From contig JAHEJE010000001.1 of NCBI GenBank assembly GCA_024639035.1, positions 1 to 40,143 of the forward strand: DNA of 40,143 nt. The letters are read 5' to 3'. Below are positions 1 through 15,470 of this stretch, piece after piece. Positions within the stretch are counted from its first letter, which is position 1, and the number at the start of each line of letters is the position of its first letter. A program made the position numbers and the translations under genes. The notes below the pieces were generated by a model, which was not told the origin of the DNA, did no database searches, and saw only the letters and a list, made by a program, of their open reading frames with translations. Source of the DNA: Alphaproteobacteria bacterium. Its GTDB lineage: Bacteria > Pseudomonadota > Alphaproteobacteria > Rhizobiales > Aestuariivirgaceae.

Positions 1-100
1 TTAAAACCAATTCTCGTGATGACCGGGTGATGACCGATTTCATAATCAAATAGCGAAGCAAATTTGATAATTTGTAAGGCGTTGATATGGCTGTTTTAAT
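1..100. other. AT-rich flank downstream of tRNA-Thr
   Basis: No coding frame is recognisable here. An imperfect AT-rich hairpin sits at 45-68: ATCAAAT pairs with ATTTGAT around a small GC-GAA-GC core. It lies 3' of the minus-strand tRNA-Thr gene and could help end that transcript, but it lacks a clear T-run on either strand, so terminator function is only a guess. Confidence 0.3.
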
Positions 101-176
<76 letters not shown>

Positions 177-269
177 GTTCGGGGCAGGGTGGTCGCCTGC
201 CGAAACGGGTCTTGTCTAGAGAGCTTCGCTGCGTTGCGCAAGTGTGACGATGGATGGGATCGCCTGTTT

Positions 270-1016
270 TCAGCGCCTGACCAGCGCATACAGCGCCAGC
301 GCCGCCGCGTTCGATACGTTCAGGCTGGTCAGCGTGCCGGGCAGGTCAAGGCGCACCATTGCATCGCAGCTCTTTCGGGTCAGCTGCCGCAGGCCCTTGC
401 CCTCGGCGCCCAAGACCACCGCATGCGGGCCGGGCAGGGACATCTGCTCGATGGTGGCGGGGGCTTCGCTGTCGAGCCCGATGACGGCGAACCCGGCATC
501 CTTGAGCTGCTCGATGGCCCGGGCCAGATTGGTGACCTTGACGATTGCGACATGCTCAAGCGCCCCCGAGGCCGATTTGGCAAGTACGGCGGATGCCTCC
601 GGGCTGTGCCGCGCGGTCATGACCACCGCCTTGACCCCGAAGGCCGCGCACGACCGCACGATGGCGCCGACGTTGTGTGGATCGGTGACCTGGTCGAGCA
701 CCACCACCGGTCCATCGGCGCCGATGCTCTCAAGGTCGGGCTGGGCCAGGGGAGCGGCCTCGATGACGATGCCCTGATGCACTGCCCCCGGCCCGGTGAG
801 CCGGTCGATATCGGCCGGACGCAGGATCTCGATCCGTCCTTCGACCGCCTTGAGATCGTCGCCCAGCCGTTCCGCCATGTTGCGGGTCACGTGCACCTGG
901 TGGACAACGCGCTTGCTGTTACGCAATGCTGCGACGGCCGGATGGAAACCGTAGATGATTTCGCGCGAGCGCGGCGGAACCTGGCGGATTCGACGTGATT
1001 CTTTCCTGGCACCCAT
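270..1016 (-). CDS. rlmB: 23S rRNA (guanosine-2'-O)-methyltransferase RlmB
   Basis: A 248-residue SPOUT-class (TrmH/SpoU family) methyltransferase that in Escherichia coli 2'-O-methylates G2251 in the P-loop of 23S rRNA using S-adenosylmethionine. The N-terminal ~85 residues match the small substrate-binding domain (YGFHPAVAAL at 22-31). The knotted catalytic domain carries all three family motifs: motif 1 DQVTDPHNVGAIVRS at 108-122 with Asn115 and Arg121, motif 2 VLGAEGKGL at 201-209, and motif 3 DLPGTLTSLNVSNAA at 224-238. It is divergent from the tRNA-Tyr/tuf operon and upstream of tRNA-Thr on the same strand. TrmH-family members differ in substrate; RlmB is favoured by the N-terminal domain and by its neighbourhood. 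Confidence 0.9.
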   Translation of the reverse strand: MGARKESRRIRQVPPRSREIIYGFHPAVAALRNSKRVVHQVHVTRNMAERLGDDLKAVEGRIEILRPADIDRLTGPGAVHQGIVIEAAPLAQPDLESIGADGPVVVLDQVTDPHNVGAIVRSCAAFGVKAVVMTARHSPEASAVLAKSASGALEHVAIVKVTNLARAIEQLKDAGFAVIGLDSEAPATIEQMSLPGPHAVVLGAEGKGLRQLTRKSCDAMVRLDLPGTLTSLNVSNAAALALYALVRR

Positions 1017-1081
1017 GATCCCTTGTCCCTATATCCTGTTTGGACTGTTCAAGCAGCGAATTTCTGGTTGTTTGGGGCGTT

Positions 1082-1120
1082 GGCCACGAAACGTCAACTT
1101 TTTGACCCGTGGCCGTTTTT
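1082..1120 (+). terminator. Terminator-like two-part hairpin in the rlmB/tRNA-Tyr divergent region
   Basis: GGCCACG (1082-1088) pairs with CGTGGCC (1108-1114). Inside it GTCAA (1093-1097) pairs with TTGAC (1102-1106), and TTTTT follows at 1116-1120. This has the form of a plus-direction intrinsic terminator, yet no plus-strand gene lies upstream of it. It may insulate the promoter at 1137 from readthrough antisense to rlmB. Confidence 0.45.
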
Positions 1121-1136
1121 CCGGACCCGTTTGAGG

Positions 1137-1165
1137 TTGACAGCACAGCAATGTCAAAGCATAAA
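1137..1165 (+). promoter_or_regulatory. Sigma-70-type promoter for the tRNA-Tyr/tRNA-Gly/tuf operon
   Basis: A perfect -35 TTGACA (1137-1142), a 17-bp spacer and the -10 CATAAA (1160-1165, 4 of 6 consensus) are followed by a GC-rich discriminator (GCGGCC), as in stringently controlled stable-RNA promoters. TGTCAA at 1152-1157 is an inverted copy of the -35 and could serve as -35 for a minus-strand promoter toward rlmB. The ~90-nt leader before tRNA-Tyr contains a small hairpin GCCCGG/CCGGGC (1178-1183/1193-1198) and a TTTT at about 1205. Confidence 0.7.
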
Positions 1166-1261
1166 GCGGCCATGTAAGCCCGGTTCAAACAGCCGGGCCA
1201 ATAGTTTTGCGCGCAGTCGTGCTGAAAACCCAATTCCAGGGACCGCCAGTATACATCAAAA

Positions 1262-1346
1262 GGAGGGGTGCCCGAGTGGCTAAAGGGGACGGGCTGTAAA
1301 CCCGTTGGCTATGCCTACGTTGGTTCGAATCCAACCCCCTCCACCA
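1262..1346 (+). tRNA. tRNA-Tyr (anticodon GUA)
   Basis: An 85-nt class II tRNA with a long variable arm. The acceptor stem GGAGGGG/CCCCTCC, the anticodon GTA in the CTGTAAA loop, the T-loop GTTCGAATC and an encoded CCA are all visible. It is the first gene of the tRNA-tuf-secE-nusG transcription unit. Confidence 0.97.
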
Positions 1347-1410
1347 AGGTCTGGCTTGGAATTGCAGCGCCCGGAAAACGCGAACGAGAGGTAAATCGAC
1401 GAACGTCATG

Positions 1411-1484
1411 GCGGGTGTAGCTCAATGGTAGAGCAACAGCCTTCCAAGCTGAAGATGGGGGTTCGATTCCCCTCACCCGCTCCA
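1411..1484 (+). tRNA. tRNA-Gly (anticodon UCC)
   Basis: A 74-nt tRNA with acceptor stem GCGGGTG/CACCCGC, anticodon TCC in the CTTCCAA loop, T-loop GTTCGATTC and an encoded CCA. It lies 64 nt after tRNA-Tyr and 120 nt before tuf. The Tyr-Gly-tuf order recalls the E. coli tyrU-glyT-thrT-tufB locus, but here tRNA-Thr is absent from the operon and sits on the other side of rlmB. Confidence 0.97.
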
Positions 1485-1604
1485 GGTTTGCGAGGCAAGG
1501 CCCACATGACCGGCGCGAATGTTTCGCCAAACGCCTTCCCACGGAGGCAGCAAACGCAAGGCTCGGGAGATTGGACCCCGGTGCGAATGTAAGGAAGCAA
1601 AGAG

Positions 1605-2795
<1,191 letters not shown>

Positions 2796-2812
2796 GGCCG
2801 GAAGACACAGGA

Positions 2813-2851
2813 CTGAAGACAGGGGACGGAATTTCGATCGTCGGTCTTCAG
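2813..2851 (+). other. Hairpin between tuf copy 1 and tRNA-Trp
   Basis: CTGAAGAC (2813-2820) pairs perfectly with GTCTTCAG (2844-2851), with an inner GACG/CGTC helix at 2825-2828/2839-2842. It lies 10 nt before the mature tRNA and has no T-run, so a processing element that separates tuf mRNA from tRNA-Trp is more likely than a terminator. Confidence 0.5.
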
Positions 2852-2861
2852 AACTCAGACA

Positions 2862-2937
<76 letters not shown>

Positions 2938-3027
2938 GATTGAAGATCGGATCCCGAGTCACAATATAGGTGGTCCGTTGAAACAGAGGTTGGCGCCGGA
3001 CTGCCGGGCGCTGCAGGATTGGTTGAA

Positions 3028-3228
3028 ATGGCAAAGTCGAAAACGAACCCGTTTGAGTTCATTCAGCAGGTTCGACAGGAGACCAGCAAGGTAACCTGGC
3101 CGACGCGGCGTGAAACCGTGATCACGACCGTCATGGTGCTGATCATGGTCACCCTGGCGTCGATATTCTTCGTCGGCGTGGATACCGTCCTGCGCTGGGC
3201 GGTCAATCTGGTTCTGTACGGCAATTAG
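3028..3228 (+). CDS. secE: Protein translocase subunit SecE
   Basis: A 66-residue single-spanning SecE of the short form. The amphipathic N-terminal part contains the conserved QETSKVTWPTRRE (residues 17-29), followed by a transmembrane segment of about 30-55 (VITTVMVLIMVTLASIFFVG). SecE clamps SecY in the inner-membrane SecYEG channel; secY lies at 30048. The ATG at 3028 is chosen over an in-frame TTG at 3019 because it gives the usual MAKSKTNP-type N terminus and has GCAGG about 10 nt upstream. nusG follows after 23 nt. Confidence 0.95.
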   Translation: MAKSKTNPFEFIQQVRQETSKVTWPTRRETVITTVMVLIMVTLASIFFVGVDTVLRWAVNLVLYGN

Positions 3229-3251
3229 AAACGGCGGCTGGTGAAAGCACA

Positions 3252-3782
3252 ATGACCAAGCGGTGGTATATCGTTCACGCGTACTCGAACTTCGAGAAGA
3301 AAGTCGCCGAATCGATCAAGGAGCAGGCTGCCGCCAGCGGTCTGGACGACCTGTTTGAAGAGGTTTTGGTGCCGACCGAGGAAGTCGTGGAAATGCGCCG
3401 CGGCCGCAAGGTGGCCAGCGAGCGGCGGTTTTTTCCCGGCTACGTGCTGGTCAAGATGGAGATGACAGATCAGGCCTATCATCTGATCAAGAATACCCCC
3501 AAGGTGACGGGATTCCTTGGGTCTGACAACAAACCGATCGCGATTTCGGAAGAAGAGGCGACCCGTATCCTGCACCAGGTGCAGGAAGGCGTCGAGCGCC
3601 CGCGGCCGATGATCACGTTCGAAATCGGCGAGCAGGTTCGTGTCGCCGATGGACCTTTTGCCTCGTTCAACGGTTTGGTTGAAGAGGTCGATGACGAGCG
3701 CGCCAGGGTAAAGGTTGCCGTGTCGATTTTCGGCCGCCCGACCCCGGTCGAGCTTGAATTTGGACAAGTGGAAAAACTCTGA
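3252..3782 (+). CDS. nusG: Transcription termination/antitermination factor NusG
   Basis: A 176-residue factor that binds RNA polymerase and links it to Rho or to the leading ribosome through S10. The NGN domain (about 1-115) opens with the typical KRWYIVHAYSNFEKKV and includes FPGYVLVKMEM. The KOW domain (about 125-176) holds FEIGEQVRVADGPFA and ends FGQVEKL. It shares the secE transcript and lies 138 nt before rplK. Confidence 0.98.
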   Translation: MTKRWYIVHAYSNFEKKVAESIKEQAAASGLDDLFEEVLVPTEEVVEMRRGRKVASERRFFPGYVLVKMEMTDQAYHLIKNTPKVTGFLGSDNKPIAISEEEATRILHQVQEGVERPRPMITFEIGEQVRVADGPFASFNGLVEEVDDERARVKVAVSIFGRPTPVELEFGQVEKL

Positions 3783-3814
3783 GCGATCAGGGTTTTGCAC
3801 GTGTCTGTTAAACC

Positions 3815-3865
3815 GGTGGGAGGTGCTGCCTTGGCGTTGCCATGCTGAAGGCGGACCGGACCACC
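3815..3865 (+). promoter_or_regulatory. Candidate L1 autoregulatory hairpin before rplK
   Basis: In the nusG-rplK gap, GGTGG (3815-3819) pairs with CCACC (3861-3865). CTGCCTT (3826-3832) then pairs with AAGGCGG (3848-3854), capped by GGC/GCC, and the two helices are separated by a purine-rich internal loop (GAGGTG opposite ACCGGA). L1 represses its operon in bacteria by binding an mRNA mimic of its 23S site, and an irregular two-helix structure just 5' of rplK fits. The pairing is seen; L1 binding is inferred. Confidence 0.5.
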
Positions 3866-3920
3866 AAACCTCAGCCTTAGGGCACCGCTGACCCGGCGCC
3901 CGTAAGAGGAAGCACGAGAG

Positions 3921-4349
3921 ATGGCAAAGAAGATTGCAGGCTACATCAAGCTGCAGGTTCCAGCCGGTCAGGCCAACCCGTCGCCGCCAATCGGTCCGGC
4001 TCTGGGTCAACGTGGCGTGAACATCATGGAATTCTGCAAGGCATTCAATGCGGCGACGCAAAATGCCGAACAGGGATCGCCGATCCCGACGGTGATCACC
4101 GTGTTCCAGGACAAGTCGTTCGTCTTCGACATGAAGACGCCACCGGCGTCCTACTTTTTGAAGAAGGCGGCAAATTTGAACAAGGGTTCGCAGGAGCCTG
4201 GCCGCGAAGTGGCCGGCAAGGTCACCGCCAAGCAGGTGCGTGAGATTGCCGAGCAGAAGATGGTCGATCTGAACGCCCGCGATCTCGATCAGGCGGCAAA
4301 GATCATTGCCGGTTCCGCCCGCTCGATGGGCTTGGAAGTCGTGGGGTAG
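3921..4349 (+). CDS. rplK: 50S ribosomal protein L11
   Basis: A 142-residue protein of the GTPase-associated centre, where it binds 23S rRNA and helps in factor-dependent GTP hydrolysis. The N-terminal domain has the proline-rich PAGQANPSPPIGPALGQRG, and the rRNA-binding C-terminal domain ends ARSMGLEVVG. AGAGGA at 3905-3910 is the ribosome-binding site. It is tightly coupled to rplA (5-nt gap). Confidence 0.98.
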   Translation: MAKKIAGYIKLQVPAGQANPSPPIGPALGQRGVNIMEFCKAFNAATQNAEQGSPIPTVITVFQDKSFVFDMKTPPASYFLKKAANLNKGSQEPGREVAGKVTAKQVREIAEQKMVDLNARDLDQAAKIIAGSARSMGLEVVG

Positions 4350-4354
4350 GGCAG

Positions 4355-5050
4355 ATGGCAAAGCAAGCAAAGAGAATTCGCAAAAACCTGGACGGCCTGG
4401 AACGCGGCAAGCCGTACGCTCTGGCCGAGGCCGTTGCCCTGATCAAGGAGCGGGCCAACGCGAAGTTTGATGAATCGATCGAGATCGCGATGAACCTGGG
4501 CGTCGATCCGCGCCATGCCGACCAGATGGTGCGTGGCGTCTGCCAGTTGCCGAACGGATCCGGCAAGTCGGTGCGTGTCGCCGTGTTCGCCAAGGATGCC
4601 AAGGCCGATGAGGCCAAGCAGGCGGGCGCCGACATCGTCGGTGCCGAAGACCTGATGGAGAGCATCCAGAAGGGCAAGATCGACTTCGACCGCTGCATCG
4701 CGACGCCGGATATGATGCCGCTGGTCGGCCGGTTGGGTAAGGTTCTCGGCCCGCGTGGTCTGATGCCGAACCCCAAGGTCGGCACGGTAACGCCGGATGT
4801 TGCGGCCGCCGTTACGGCGGCCAAGGGCGGTGCCGTGGAGTTTCGCGTCGAGAAAGCCGGCATCATCCATGCCGGTGTTGGCAAGGCCAGCTTTGCCAAC
4901 GATGCCCTGGAAGGCAACATCAAGGCATTCGTCGATGCCGTAATGAAGGCCAAGCCGACCGGCGCCAAGGGAACCTATGTCAAGAAGCTGTCCCTGACGT
5001 CGACCATGGGCCCTGGCCTGAGCGTGGACATAGCAAGCGTTTCCGCCTGA
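4355..5050 (+). CDS. rplA: 50S ribosomal protein L1
   Basis: A 231-residue L1 stalk protein that takes part in E-site tRNA release; in E. coli it is also the translational repressor of the rplKA mRNA. Family features include the N-terminal KRIRKNLDGLE, the domain II segment GRLGKVLGPRGLMPNPK and the C-terminal KLSLTSTMGPGLSVD. Its stop codon lies inside an 11-base segment that reappears inverted and then direct downstream (see 5044-5113). Confidence 0.98.
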   Translation: MAKQAKRIRKNLDGLERGKPYALAEAVALIKERANAKFDESIEIAMNLGVDPRHADQMVRGVCQLPNGSGKSVRVAVFAKDAKADEAKQAGADIVGAEDLMESIQKGKIDFDRCIATPDMMPLVGRLGKVLGPRGLMPNPKVGTVTPDVAAAVTAAKGGAVEFRVEKAGIIHAGVGKASFANDALEGNIKAFVDAVMKAKPTGAKGTYVKKLSLTSTMGPGLSVDIASVSA

Positions 5051-5113
5051 CCGGCGTGAAAGCGTTTGCAAGCAAGCAATTCCGGTCAGGCGTAATACCA
5101 CGCGCCTGACCGG
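5044..5113 (+). repeat. Triple alternating 11-mer spanning the rplA stop codon
   Basis: CGCCTGACCGG occurs at 5044-5054, overlapping the rplA stop TGA at 5048-5050, and again at 5103-5113. Its exact reverse complement CCGGTCAGGCG lies between them at 5082-5092. The middle copy can therefore pair with the first (27-nt loop) or the third (10-nt loop), but not both. The arrangement resembles a translation-sensitive switch, since a ribosome finishing rplA would cover the first copy. No T-run follows. The pairing is certain; its role is inferred. Confidence 0.7.
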
Positions 5114-5153
5114 TACGGTCGTTTCAGCCCAGGCTGGAGTGGCCGATTTGAAG

Positions 5154-5232
5154 ACCTGTCCGAGATTGCAGGTGGAGACCGGGGGACGAAACCCGCTGGT
5201 CTGCTTAAACCACCGGCCTGCATGAGATGGGT
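5154..5232 (+). promoter_or_regulatory. L10-type ribosomal protein leader
   Basis: ACCTGTC (5154-5160) pairs with GATGGGT (5226-5232). After an internal loop, GCAGG (5168-5172) pairs with CCTGC (5217-5221), TGG (5173-5175) with CCA (5210-5212), and AGACC (5176-5180) with GGTCT (5198-5202). The asymmetric CGAGATT/ATGA junction between the first two helices looks like the kink-turn of known L10 leaders. L10(L12)4 binds this structure to repress rplJ-rplL translation. Location and architecture agree with the family. Confidence 0.82.
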
Positions 5233-5463
5233 GTGAAAACGGATCGTAACTGGACACGCGTCCAAGACGGTCGGTTTGAACCTCACGGGACCTGAACCGG
5301 AGCACTGCTTTCGGAACGGGCGACAGGCAAGTGAGTGCCGCTTCGGCGATGCTCATCTGCCGGAACACCGGTCGGTGTGTATCAGCGTTGAAGCGGTTGG
5401 TCCAACCGCCTGACGGCATCGCGAATGCTCGCGGTGTCCCGAAAGGCAAAATGGAGAGAGCAA
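5233..5463 (+). other. Rest of the rplA-rplJ leader
   Basis: The full rplA-rplJ gap is 413 nt without a recognisable gene. Besides the alternating repeat and the L10 leader it contains a small hairpin ACACC/GGTGT at 5365-5369/5374-5378 and GCGGTTG/CAACCGC at 5393-5399/5403-5409. The rplJ ribosome-binding site GGAGAG lies at 5453-5458. No convincing promoter was seen. Confidence 0.5.
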
Positions 5464-5979
5464 GTGGATAGAGCTGAAAAGAAAAAGCTCGTAACGGCGC
5501 TCAACCAGGTGTTTTCAACCACCGGCGTTGTTGTCGTTACCCACAATCTGGGCCTGACGGTCTCGCAGATGAACAATCTGCGCGGTCAGATGGCCGAGGC
5601 GGGTGGCAACGTCAAGGTTGCCAAGAACCGCCTTGCCAAGATTGCTCTTGAAGGCACGGACGCTGCCGGATTGCAGGAACTGTTCACCGGTCCAACGGTG
5701 GTCATGTACTCCGATGATCCGGTTGCGGCACCCAAGATCGTCGCAGAGTTTGCCAAGAAGAACGAAAAGCTCGTTGTTCTCGGCGGTGCTCTGGGGCCGA
5801 CGATGCTGGATGTCGACGGCGTCAAGGCGCTCGCCGAACTGCCGTCGCTCGATGAACTGCGGGCCAAGCTGGTCGGCATGATCAGCACACCTGCGACCCG
5901 CATCGCCGGCGTTTTGCAGGCGCCTGCCGGTCAACTCGCAAGGGTGATGGGCGCATATGCCTCCAAGGAAGCGGCCTGA
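5464..5979 (+). CDS. rplJ: 50S ribosomal protein L10
   Basis: A 171-residue stalk base protein that binds the L11/23S rRNA region through its N-terminal domain and carries L7/L12 dimers on its C-terminal helix. The GTG at 5464 is taken as start: it gives the standard (M)DRAEKKKLVTALNQ N terminus and has GGAGAG 5 nt upstream; an in-frame ATG at 5425 would add 13 atypical residues. VVVTHNLGLTVSQM and AKNRLAKIAL are family hallmarks. The long leader upstream contains the L10 autoregulatory structure. Confidence 0.96.
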   Translation: MDRAEKKKLVTALNQVFSTTGVVVVTHNLGLTVSQMNNLRGQMAEAGGNVKVAKNRLAKIALEGTDAAGLQELFTGPTVVMYSDDPVAAPKIVAEFAKKNEKLVVLGGALGPTMLDVDGVKALAELPSLDELRAKLVGMISTPATRIAGVLQAPAGQLARVMGAYASKEAA

Positions 5980-6032
5980 AGGCCTGATTGAAACTTGAAC
6001 TGGTTCAAACCGATTAAAAGTGAGAAGTGAAA

Positions 6033-6410
6033 ATGGCTGATATTGAAAAAATTGCTGAAGAACTGTCAGGCCTGACGGTGATGGAAGCCGCTGAGCTGTC
6101 CAAGCTGCTGGAAGAGAAATGGGGTGTATCGGCTGCCGCTCCGGTTGCCGTTGCCGCCGCTCCCGGTGCTGGCGGCGATGCCGCCGTGGTCGAGGAAAAG
6201 GACGAGTTCGACGTTGTCCTTGCTTCGTTCGGCGAAAAGAAAATCGACGTCATCAAGGTGGTCCGTGCCATTACCGCACTTGGCCTGAAAGAAGCCAAAG
6301 ACCTTGTTGAAGCCGCACCGAAGGCGATCAAGGAAGGCGTTGCCAAAGCTGAAGCCGAGGAGATCAAAGGCAAGCTCGAAGCGGCCGGTGCCTCTGTTGA
6401 GCTGAAGTAG
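6033..6410 (+). CDS. rplL: 50S ribosomal protein L7/L12
   Basis: A 125-residue mobile stalk protein that recruits and activates translational GTPases. The N-terminal dimerisation helices (about 1-33) are followed by an Ala/Pro/Gly hinge (VSAAAPVAVAAAPGAGG) and the globular C-terminal domain with EKDEFDVVL, KKIDVIKVVR and TALGLKEAKDLVE. The ATG at 6033 is preferred to a GTG two codons earlier because it gives MADIEKIAEEL. A strong hairpin follows 15 nt after the stop codon. Confidence 0.98.
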   Translation: MADIEKIAEELSGLTVMEAAELSKLLEEKWGVSAAAPVAVAAAPGAGGDAAVVEEKDEFDVVLASFGEKKIDVIKVVRAITALGLKEAKDLVEAAPKAIKEGVAKAEAEEIKGKLEAAGASVELK

Positions 6411-6424
6411 TTCGATCGACAATC

Positions 6425-6470
6425 GCATCCCGGCGGTCCGACGGCCGCCGGGATGCAGAAGATTTTGTTT
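6425..6470 (+). terminator. rplL-rpoB intergenic attenuator hairpin
   Basis: A perfect 12-bp stem, GCATCCCGGCGG (6425-6436) with CCGCCGGGATGC (6445-6456), has an 8-nt loop and is followed after six bases by TTTTGTTT. This is probably a partial terminator that lowers rpoBC expression relative to the stalk proteins, as the attenuator at the same site does in E. coli. The imperfect T-tract would allow readthrough into rpoB, for which no separate strong promoter is visible. Confidence 0.7.
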
Positions 6471-6542
6471 GAGTATAGCAACTGATTTTCATCGCCGTGT
6501 TCGGCCCTGGCTGGTGTTGACCGGCTGAACACGCGAAATGAC

Positions 6543-6560
6543 GTCCGGGCCAGCCCGGAC
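6543..6560 (+). other. Short hairpin just upstream of the rpoB ribosome-binding site
   Basis: GTCCGGGC (6543-6550) and GCCCGGAC (6553-6560) form a compact perfect inverted repeat that ends 7 nt before the GAAGGA ribosome-binding site at 6568-6573. It could affect ribosome access or mRNA processing at rpoB. No function can be assigned from sequence alone. Confidence 0.5.
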
Positions 6561-6579
6561 TCCTGGCGAAGGAACTGAC

Positions 6580-10671
<4,092 letters not shown>

Positions 10672-10679
10672 GTGTTTTG

Positions 10680-10709
10680 CCGGCGCCGGGTTCAGAAATC
10701 CGGCGCCGG
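10680..10709 (+). other. Palindromic hairpin between rpoB and rpoC
   Basis: The self-complementary decamer CCGGCGCCGG occurs at 10680-10689 and again at 10700-10709 around the loop GTTCAGAAAT, giving a 10-bp stem. Only TTTGAAG follows, so strong termination is unlikely; endonuclease processing or mRNA stabilisation between the two polymerase cistrons is possible. The rest of the 130-nt gap holds the rpoC ribosome-binding site AGGAG (10786-10790). Confidence 0.6.
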
Positions 10710-10801
10710 TTTGAAGAATTGATTGTCAGTTGTGTTTGCGAACACAAGACTGAAAGCCCACACGCGGATTGCCCGATCCGCAAACAGGAGTGGAAAGCCC
10801 G

Positions 10802-14974
<4,173 letters not shown>

Positions 14975-15002
14975 TCTCTGCCGCAATCGACACACAATAA
15001 AA

Positions 15003-15035
15003 GCCGCCCGCGGAAACATCCGTCGGGCGGTTTTT
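15003..15035. terminator. Two-way rho-independent terminator between rpoC and the VOC gene
   Basis: CCGCCCG (15004-15010) pairs with CGGGCGG (15024-15030), with an inner CGG/CCG pair, and TTTTT follows at 15031-15035. On the opposite strand the same stem is followed by a T-rich stretch (complement of the AATAAAA before the stem). It can therefore end both rpoBC transcripts and the convergent minus-strand gene, whose stop codon is 27 nt away. Confidence 0.9.
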
Positions 15036-15062
15036 CATTTCTGTGTCAAAGTCACATCGGAT

Positions 15063-15470
15063 TTAGTGGGGCAGGGTCTGCGCCAGTGCGTGCCCGCTTT
15101 CGGGTTGAATGAGACCGATCAGTGCGCCTGAGGCATCGCTGACCACGGCAAGTTGGCCGACCCCGGCAATATGCGTGGCCGGACGCATGACTTCGCCGCC
15201 TGCATGGACCGTCGCCCGCTCGGCATGGGCAATGTCCGGCACTGCCATATAGGTCATCCAGTGCGACGGAATTCCGTTGTAATCCGGGTCCTTGAGGCCA
15301 AAAACGCCGCCCACCGGTGCACCTTCCTTGCTGGCGATCCAGTACTCGCTGCCGTCCGGCAGCTCAGCGTCCTCGAACTCCCACCCCAGCGTGCGGCCAT
15401 AGAATGCCAGCGCCGATTCCGGTTCCCAGGTGTTAAGTTCGTGCCACCATGTACGCGTTGACTGGTCCAT
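15063..15470 (-). CDS. VOC-fold (glyoxalase/bleomycin-resistance-like) protein
   Basis: A 135-residue vicinal-oxygen-chelate protein with two repeats: WWHELNTWEPESALAFYGRTLG at the start, GLKDPDYNGIPSHWMTYMAVPD mid-way and LAVVSDASGALIGLIQPE near the end. Single-chain members of this type are often metal-dependent dimers acting on small molecules, but the substrate here is unknown. The ATG at 15470 follows GGGAG by 9 nt; in-frame starts at 15479, 15482 and a GTG at 15491 are alternatives. It points against the flanking operons, sits between rpoC and rpsL, and has no functional link to them that I can see. Confidence 0.8.
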   Translation of the reverse strand: MDQSTRTWWHELNTWEPESALAFYGRTLGWEFEDAELPDGSEYWIASKEGAPVGGVFGLKDPDYNGIPSHWMTYMAVPDIAHAERATVHAGGEVMRPATHIAGVGQLAVVSDASGALIGLIQPESGHALAQTLPH

